Assembly (NCBI GenBank): GCA_018302885.1
Contig: JAGVZC010000030.1
Span: 1 to 26,176, forward strand
Origin: Candidatus Woesearchaeota archaeon
GTDB taxonomy: Archaea; Nanobdellota; Nanobdellia; SCGC-AAA011-G17; GW2011-AR20
Length of the DNA stretch: 26,176 nucleotides
Reading direction: 5' to 3'
The first letter of the stretch is position 1, and each line of letters starts with the position of its first letter. The position numbers and the translations under genes were made by a program. Positions 22,116-26,176 of the stretch are shown here, piece by piece. The notes beneath the pieces were generated by a model. It had not been told where the DNA came from. It made no database searches and saw only the letters and a program-made list of their open reading frames with translations.

Positions 22116-23203
22116 TCAACCAAACTGACATTCTCATCTCCTAGCCTTGTCTCATTGCTTTCCAGAACTGCAAAGCCAGTAATTCCCTTGAACCAATAAA
22201 GAAAATCAAAGGTTACACCACCAGTAATTAAATTTGTACTACTTAATTCTTTTACACTACCATCATCCGTAATTTTGACTTTATCATTAATCTCAATTTC
22301 ATTTCCCTCTATTATTTTTTTAACAACAACATTCCTTGATATGTCTGGGATGTCTATTGTAACAGAATTCGCACCAGCCTCAACTTTTATTGTCTTCTTC
22401 CATTTGACAGGCTCGTTTATCCTTATTGGCTTGACAAGGGTTACATTCTCAACGGATTCATTTTGCACTGCTTCTTGTAGTGTAACATTCTCCTGTAGTG
22501 TACCATTAACATTTTCTTCAGTCTGATTTATTTCAGGAATCTCAATTATTTCTACCAAAGGTTCTTCAATAATTTCAACAGAAGATTCAATAGTATCATT
22601 GATTTCATTCTCGTAGATGATAGTAACAACCGGCTCTAATTCTTCATCTTCAATTACTATTTCCTGGCTTTTAATGGCAATTAATTCTCCATTATCAATC
22701 AAGCTCAGAAATACATTATAAATTCCCTTGTCAAGATTAACACCAAAATCATCTAAATTAACACTAAGATAATCAACATAATAGCTATTATTAACAATTT
22801 CAAAACCAAAATCACTTACTGGTCTACTGTATTCATCAAGATCAACAGTCAAAAACACAGTGGAATTAAGACTGACATATTTATTTATGTCTAGTTCTAT
22901 ATCATTGTCCAAAACAGTAAAGCCAGTAATTCCATTAAAGAAATAAAAGAAAATTCCTGTGATAAAAAGAACGCCCAAGAAAAGAAATATAGCATTTGCA
23001 CCACCAAATCTTTCCCTATGTTGAGAGGAGTTATACAATAAATTTTCTTTTCCAGATTTATTATTTTTTAATTCATTCTCCAATCTAACAGCCTCTTTTT
23101 TATCAGAGCTTAGGAATATGTTTTTGACTTTTTGACCTTCCCTTATATTAGTATAATAATAGGAATAATTTCTATCTCCCTTTTTTATTGTTTTCTTATA
23201 CAA
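22085..23203 (-). CDS. Giant surface protein, block 1 (N-terminal; cytoplasmic module, TM, stalk)
   Basis: This is the true start of the giant gene. TTG at 23203 is preceded by a Shine-Dalgarno-like GAGGTGG. Residues 1-40 form a small cytoplasmic module (IKKGDRNYSYYYTNIREGQK.KNIFLS) shared with the adjacent protein at 23381-23797. A TM segment follows at about 70-93 (ANAIFLFLGVLFITGIFFYF), and then the exported part: two ITGFTV/ITGFAVL motifs, beta segments, an acidic stalk with many Glu/Ile/Val and sequons (QENVTLQEAVQNESVENVT), and a VTIDIPDISRNVVVKK beta domain. The block ends at TAA 22085-22087 after VQEPLMK, but the next block resumes immediately at TIDEIN in the -1 frame. The N-terminus is inside and the rest outside (signal-anchor topology). 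Confidence 0.78.
   Translation of the reverse strand: MYKKTIKKGDRNYSYYYTNIREGQKVKNIFLSSDKKEAVRLENELKNNKSGKENLLYNSSQHRERFGGANAIFLFLGVLFITGIFFYFFNGITGFTVLDNDIELDINKYVSLNSTVFLTVDLDEYSRPVSDFGFEIVNNSYYVDYLSVNLDDFGVNLDKGIYNVFLSLIDNGELIAIKSQEIVIEDEELEPVVTIIYENEINDTIESSVEIIEEPLVEIIEIPEINQTEENVNGTLQENVTLQEAVQNESVENVTLVKPIRINEPVKWKKTIKVEAGANSVTIDIPDISRNVVVKKIIEGNEIEINDKVKITDDGSVKELSSTNLITGGVTFDFLYWFKGITGFAVLESNETRLGDENVSLVELKVQEPLMK
22088..22115 (-). other. Frame change site between surface-protein blocks 1 and 2 (-1)
   Basis: The block-1 frame stops at 22085-22087 and the block-2 frame is closed by TGA at 22116-22118, so the shift lies in this 28-bp stretch. Re-reading one base at CCA|ATT joins KVQEP to IDEINVENG. 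No homopolymer run is present. Confidence 0.55.
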
Positions 23204-23294
23204 TTTCCACCTCTTTAAATGAAAAATTAACTAAAAGAATATGATTACATGGAATAAGATTATTATATTTTAAAATATTTCTCAACCTCTTTTT

Positions 23295-23341
23295 TAGGTG
23301 GTGCAAACACCTAAAATAAGTGGTGCAAACTATAATATAAA
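23295..23341 (-). promoter_or_regulatory. Promoter with 11-bp direct repeats and inverted repeat upstream of the giant surface gene
   Basis: TTTATATTA (minus, 23333-23341) is a TATA-like box predicting a transcription start near 23311. Around it lie two exact copies of GTTTGCACCAC (minus; GTGGTGCAAAC on plus, 23298-23308 and 23320-23330) with a 22-bp start-to-start period, about two helical turns. TAGGTG (23295-23300) and CACCTA (23308-23313) form an inverted repeat with a 7-bp spacer. A regulator bound here would block initiation. The remaining leader of about 105 bp ends with the GAGGTGG ribosome site before the TTG start. Confidence 0.5.
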
Positions 23342-23380
23342 CCTTACTATTCAAATTAGAACATAATACAAGCAATAATT

Positions 23381-23797
23381 TTAATTTAATTCCTGAATTC
23401 TGTCATATATCTGCTTGGTTTTTTCATAAAGTTTTAACTTTTCCTCTTCTCCAACATGAATACTCAACTCATTGTAGGTATTAAGTAATTTATTATAATG
23501 ATTAACTGCAACTTTAATGTTGTTCTTTATTATAAAATCCATGCTGTCTTCCATCAGCTTATTAAACTCTATAATCTTGTCTATAATCCACTTATCATCC
23601 TTTATTACACGAGAAACAGATTCATGTTTAGGTTTGATTCTAGAAACAGTTTTCTTGGTTTTATTAGATAATTCATGTGGATTTTTTACTTCTTCTCTTC
23701 CAATATAGATGCTTTTAACTTTTCCGTTAACTCTCTTGCTTTTGTATAAATACCTGTAAATCTTCCCGCTTTTTTTAATTTCTCTTACAAAAACCAT
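23381..23797 (-). CDS. Small helical protein sharing N-terminal module with the giant surface protein
   Basis: The 138-residue protein starts with VREIKKSGKIYRYLYKSKRV followed by NGKVKSIYIG, a basic, Tyr-rich beta module (about 4-35) seen in many archaeal proteins and also present as the cytoplasmic N-terminus of the giant protein next door (IKKGDRNYSYYYTNIREG, then KVKNIFLS). A similar 'RxxGKVKxxYLG' segment also occurs at the start of some transposase families, so ancestry is unclear. After a basic linker, residues 70-138 are predicted to be long alpha helices (WIIDKIIEFNKLMEDSMDFI; LKLYEKTKQIYDRIQEL) with coiled-coil character. No signal peptide or TM is present. A TATA-like box 26 bp before the ATG gives a leaderless start. 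It lies 177 bp upstream of the giant gene in the same direction; it could be its regulator or cytoplasmic partner (inference only). Confidence 0.65.
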   Translation of the reverse strand: MVFVREIKKSGKIYRYLYKSKRVNGKVKSIYIGREEVKNPHELSNKTKKTVSRIKPKHESVSRVIKDDKWIIDKIIEFNKLMEDSMDFIIKNNIKVAVNHYNKLLNTYNELSIHVGEEEKLKLYEKTKQIYDRIQELN

Positions 23798-23816
23798 TGA
23801 AATAATGTAGTGTAAA

Positions 23817-23828
23817 TTTATATATAAA
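23817..23828 (-). promoter_or_regulatory. TATA-like box for the 138-residue protein gene
   Basis: TTTATATATAAA (palindromic) is centred about 26 bp upstream of the ATG at 23797. Confidence 0.55.
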
Positions 23829-23836
23829 CCTTTCTC

Positions 23837-24049
23837 CTACACTGCATCCAAAAGTTTTATTTTGCTTTTAAATCCCCTAATTATTTTCAATCTTTTCTTG
23901 AATTTTCGGGATAAAAATTTTATTAATTCAATATTAGCCTCATTGTTTTTAGGTTTAGCATTCAGTTCAGCAATATATTTTCCATCCTTCTCAATAAATT
24001 GGTTTGTACTGCAATTAGTTTTTACCTTAACTTCTATTGGGAATTCCAT
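23837..24049 (-). CDS. DUF167 / YggU family protein
   Basis: This 70-residue protein fits the DUF167 (UPF0235/YggU) family in length and pattern: EVKVKTNCSTNQF at the N-terminus, the conserved AELNAKPKNNEANIELIKFL (family: PP..G.AN..L..FL) near 27-45, and the end KIIRGFKSKIKLLDA (family: G..SR.K.V). The biochemical role of the family is unknown. The start overlaps the end of dphB by 16 bp, so it is translated from the same transcript. It is slightly shorter than many homologues, and the PP of the family motif is reduced to KPK. Confidence 0.82.
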   Translation of the reverse strand: MEFPIEVKVKTNCSTNQFIEKDGKYIAELNAKPKNNEANIELIKFLSRKFKKRLKIIRGFKSKIKLLDAV

Positions 24050-24735
24050 GAGTTCAGAACCTCTTCTTCAACAAAATGCAATTTTCCAGGAACAATTAAG
24101 CACTGAGGAAACTTGTCAAATTTAATTTTCAATAATTCTTCAGCATTCTTAACAACAATTCTTTCATCCTTAAAGCCAAGTTTTTCAATCCCAACACACA
24201 ACTTATTTTTCATCCCTTGTTTCAATAATCTACCAACAGACTCATTTATACTTACAAATTTATTGTTTTCAGGATCCAAATCCAATAAAAACAAAGTGTG
24301 CAGATTTCCATTATTTTTCAACGGTTTAATCAAATCAGCATCATGAAAAGAAACGCTGATGATTTTCCCAAAATTATACAGATTAAGCCCGGTATTTCCT
24401 ATTAAAGTCAAAATGCTTATTCCATTTATTAATTTAATATCAATTTTATTTTTCTTGCAATCCAATAATAAACTGATGTGTGTTGTGGCGCTGAAGATGT
24501 CCCCATAAACAAAAAATCCAATATTCTTGTCTTTTGCTTTGCTGACATCATAATTTTCAACAAATTCCCTATTAACTTTTTTTATCTTTTTATTGAATAT
24601 TTTTTCCAATTCTTCCCTGCCTAACCCAATAGAGGTATAACTCTCAAGATATAGTTCGTCACATTTCTTGGCTGATTCAAGAGCGCCTAAAGTTATATTC
24701 TCCTTGTTTATTCCAATTCCTATTAAATAAATCAT
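24034..24735 (-). CDS. dphB: Diphthine synthase (SAM-dependent methyltransferase)
   Basis: DphB trimethylates the 3-amino-3-carboxypropyl-histidine of elongation factor 2 on the way to diphthamide. The 233-residue protein has the tetrapyrrole-methylase-like fold motifs of the archaeal enzyme: MIYLIGIGINKENITLGALE (1-20), CDELYLESYTSIG (29-41), the SAM-binding VYGDIFSATTHISLLLDCK (75-93; DIF replaces the usual DPL), INGISILTLIGNTGLNLYNFG (104-124), and a LHTLFLLDLDPENN block. It is a little shorter than typical (about 255-265), mainly in the middle and C-terminus. A TATA-like GTTTTTTAAATT at 24755-24766 is 25 bp before the ATG. The DUF167 gene follows with overlap. The presence of dphB supports archaeal origin. 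Confidence 0.93.
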   Translation of the reverse strand: MIYLIGIGINKENITLGALESAKKCDELYLESYTSIGLGREELEKIFNKKIKKVNREFVENYDVSKAKDKNIGFFVYGDIFSATTHISLLLDCKKNKIDIKLINGISILTLIGNTGLNLYNFGKIISVSFHDADLIKPLKNNGNLHTLFLLDLDPENNKFVSINESVGRLLKQGMKNKLCVGIEKLGFKDERIVVKNAEELLKIKFDKFPQCLIVPGKLHFVEEEVLNSWNSQ

Positions 24736-24754
24736 AAACTAAGAAAATTATCCT

Positions 24755-24766
24755 AATTTAAAAAAC
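24755..24766 (-). promoter_or_regulatory. TATA-like box for dphB
   Basis: GTTTTTTAAATT (minus) is centred about 25 bp upstream of the dphB ATG, between the stop of the LamG pilin-like gene and dphB. Confidence 0.45.
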
Positions 24767-24767
24767 T

Positions 24768-25823
24768 TTACAAAAAAGAGTTGTATAAAGCAGATATCTC
24801 AGGGTCTGATAATGTCCTGTTCCATATATTGATTTCATCGATATCGGCATTGGTATAATATGATCCATACCTTCCAATTAAAGCATTACCTGCAGTTCTA
24901 ACATTTCCAGTTTGCGGAAGAGAATTAATGAAATTACCGTCTATGTAAGCCTTAACATTAACGCCATCATAGGTCATAACCAAATAATGCCAGTTTCCAT
25001 CAAGCAAAGTGCCAAGAGAGGTAACAGTCACTCTTGTACCAGCAACATTAGTCAAATAAGAATATAATTTGTTATTATCCCTTACAAGCATCCCAAAATT
25101 CAAGCCATTATGCATGAAAGGAGCATGATAAACACTATAAGGGGGTGCTCCATTGGATTTAAACCACACTCCCAATGTAAGCTGATTTGTAATATCAAAA
25201 CTGTGTGCTCCAAAATCAATATATTTCAGATTTCCAAATGAAGTGCCAGAACCAAGAATGCCATCCCCATCTCCCAAAGTTATTCCCCCATAAGCAGTTC
25301 CAAGTAAACTTCCAATGTAATCATTTAGAGAATCCCCATGCCACCCAAACACAAAACCAGAACTCTCATGTTCATTTCCATTTTCTATGTTTGCATAACC
25401 GTCAGCAGTGATATTGTGTTCCAGAGTATTTGAAGTATAAATAAAATTAACACTAACATCTGCCTTATTATCGGGATTTAAGCTTAAACCACCACATTTT
25501 ATTGTAGTGATTTTGTTTTTTATACCATTTATGCTATTTCCATAAATATCATTTATTGATATTTCACTGCATACTTCATTATTCACTTTAATATTAACAT
25601 CGGATATTGAGTCTACATTTCTGTTTCCTATAACAACAGTTACCCCCCCTTCATCTACCTGAATATCCTTGCAGACAAAAGGCGGTTTTACATTACAAGC
25701 CATGTTTGTTTTTGGCTCAAAGACTCCCAGAAAGAACAATGCAGCTAAAACAATTATTATTACCAAAATAGCCCAGCCATATGTCATTAGGAATTCCATG
25801 GCTGACTGACCTCTTTTTTGCAT
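24768..25823 (-). CDS. Class III signal peptide (pilin-like) protein with LamG domain
   Basis: The N-terminus MQKRGQSAMEFLMTYGWAIL followed by VIIIVLAALFFLGVF is a typical archaeal type IV pilin/archaellin-like class III signal: a short basic leader, the processing site before QSAMEF, and the hydrophobic helix that packs into the filament core. Residues 37-150 form a beta-rich domain with paired cysteines (MACNVKPPFVCKD and ...EVCSEI...IKCGG). The C-terminal 200 residues (about 25361-24771) are a LamG-type lectin-like domain: FVFGWHGDSLNDYIG, IDFGAHSFDITNQLTLGVWF, DGNWHYLVMTYDGVNVKAYI, and IDEINIWNRTLSDPEISALY, closely related in motif to the two LamG domains of the giant surface protein. The product is expected as a surface-exposed minor pilin or membrane-anchored adhesin. 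No assembly ATPase gene is in the window. The TATA box at 25842-25852 indicates a leaderless start. Confidence 0.85.
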   Translation of the reverse strand: MQKRGQSAMEFLMTYGWAILVIIIVLAALFFLGVFEPKTNMACNVKPPFVCKDIQVDEGGVTVVIGNRNVDSISDVNIKVNNEVCSEISINDIYGNSINGIKNKITTIKCGGLSLNPDNKADVSVNFIYTSNTLEHNITADGYANIENGNEHESSGFVFGWHGDSLNDYIGSLLGTAYGGITLGDGDGILGSGTSFGNLKYIDFGAHSFDITNQLTLGVWFKSNGAPPYSVYHAPFMHNGLNFGMLVRDNNKLYSYLTNVAGTRVTVTSLGTLLDGNWHYLVMTYDGVNVKAYIDGNFINSLPQTGNVRTAGNALIGRYGSYYTNADIDEINIWNRTLSDPEISALYNSFL

Positions 25824-25841
25824 ATATAATGTAAGAAACAG

Positions 25842-25852
25842 TTATTTATAAG
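25842..25852 (-). promoter_or_regulatory. TATA-like box for the LamG pilin-like gene
   Basis: CTTATAAATAA (minus) is centred about 25 bp before the ATG at 25823 and overlaps the last codons of the upstream methyltransferase gene. Confidence 0.5.
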
Positions 25853-26176
25853 ATTTTTTAATTACAAAAAAGATTTCATCTTCATAATCAAACACTTTAT
25901 AATCAAAATTTAATTCACTTAAAATCCTTCTGAACCAGATTCTTCCTTTCTTCTTTATCTCCTTTCCGCTTAATGATTTCTTGTCAAAGCTAACAACAAT
26001 ATATCTGCACTTAAGTTTCTGTATAATTTCTTTCGAAACATTTTTTCTGAAAAATTCCAGACTTTCAAGAACCCTGAACAAAAACACAACATCAACCTTG
26101 GGAAGTTCATTGAAATCATCATGCAGCAAATCAAAGATAAATCCCTTACTTTTGATGTAATCATAACCAATGTCAG
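25842..26176 (-). CDS. FmrO-like rRNA methyltransferase, C-terminal part (runs off window)
   Basis: The frame is open to the window edge; the codons DIGYDYIKSKGFIFD precede the first possible internal start (TTG at 26129), so the true N-terminus lies outside. The visible 110 residues follow the pattern of the FmrO/Arm/Rmt family of 16S rRNA (m7G1405) methyltransferases: D..Y, an acidic segment, then LPKVDVVFLFRVLESLEFFR (family: ..DvaLllK.L.cLE), CRYIVVSFDKKSLSGKEI (family: VVSFP.rSLgGr) and a GR.WFRRIL helix. In bacteria this family gives aminoglycoside resistance; archaeal members are chromosomal and their site is not known to me. The SAM-binding N-terminal domain is not visible, so the call rests on the C-terminal motifs. 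Confidence 0.55.
   Translation of the reverse strand, partial: DIGYDYIKSKGFIFDLLHDDFNELPKVDVVFLFRVLESLEFFRKNVSKEIIQKLKCRYIVVSFDKKSLSGKEIKKKGRIWFRRILSELNFDYKVFDYEDEIFFVIKKSYK

Noticed and set aside
23295..23330. Possible short CRISPR array
   Set aside because: Only two 11-bp repeats with an 11-bp gap; far too short, and the position over a promoter suits an operator.
23381..23797. Transposase remnant
   Set aside because: The N-terminal RxxGKVKxxYLG-like segment recalls some transposases, but there is no catalytic domain, terminal repeat or target duplication visible.

Overview
The window looks like a piece of an AT-rich archaeal genome, most likely from a DPANN lineage (Woesearchaeota/Pacearchaeota-like; the lineage is my inference). 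The archaeal assignment rests on Kae1/TsaD, a single-protein Elp3, diphthine synthase DphB, a class III (archaellin/pilin-type) signal peptide, an archaeal tRNA gene without encoded CCA, and the promoter layout: many genes have a TATA-like box centred 25-27 bp before the start codon, which implies leaderless transcripts. A bacterial-type DNA gyrase pair is also present, as in several archaeal groups.

Layout. 1-261 is the N-terminal part of a secreted protein (minus strand, cut by the window edge). 437-5717 is an information-processing block on the minus strand: gyrB, gyrA, tsaD. 6025-6992 is a plus-strand HTH-nucleotidyltransferase/HEPN toxin-antitoxin-like pair, followed by a small membrane protein. 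7373-9937 is a minus-strand operon: a 70-residue membrane protein, a 4-TM protein, and a 602-residue protein with two nucleotidyltransferase-like domains. 10010-11164 (plus) holds a sugar-1-phosphate nucleotidylyltransferase, tRNA-Val(UAC) and a Cys-rich lipoprotein-like gene. 11141-15683 (minus) holds elp3 and a MoxR / DUF58 / VWA membrane-protein operon.

15753-16711 is a second HTH-nucleotidyltransferase/HEPN module whose HEPN frame is interrupted by a TAA before the catalytic motif. 16749-23203 appears to be one giant membrane-anchored, sequon-rich surface protein with two tandem LamG domains. It is split into four reading-frame blocks by three single-base frame changes, while the other long genes are intact. 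Upstream of it are an exact 11-bp direct repeat at 22-bp spacing and an inverted repeat lying over the predicted transcription start.

23381-26176 (minus) holds a small protein that shares its N-terminal module with the cytoplasmic tail of the giant protein, a DUF167 protein, DphB, a pilin-like LamG protein, and the C-terminal part of a FmrO-like rRNA methyltransferase running off the window.

Themes: translation and tRNA/EF2 modification (tsaD, elp3, dphB, rRNA methyltransferase), topology (gyrase), cell-surface display (giant LamG protein, LamG pilin, secreted and lipoprotein-like proteins, MoxR-VWA operon) and small NTase/HEPN modules. The parts most worth a second look are the multiply frameshifted surface gene with its operator-like upstream region, and the two NTase/HEPN modules, one with repeats around its promoter and one with a broken toxin.
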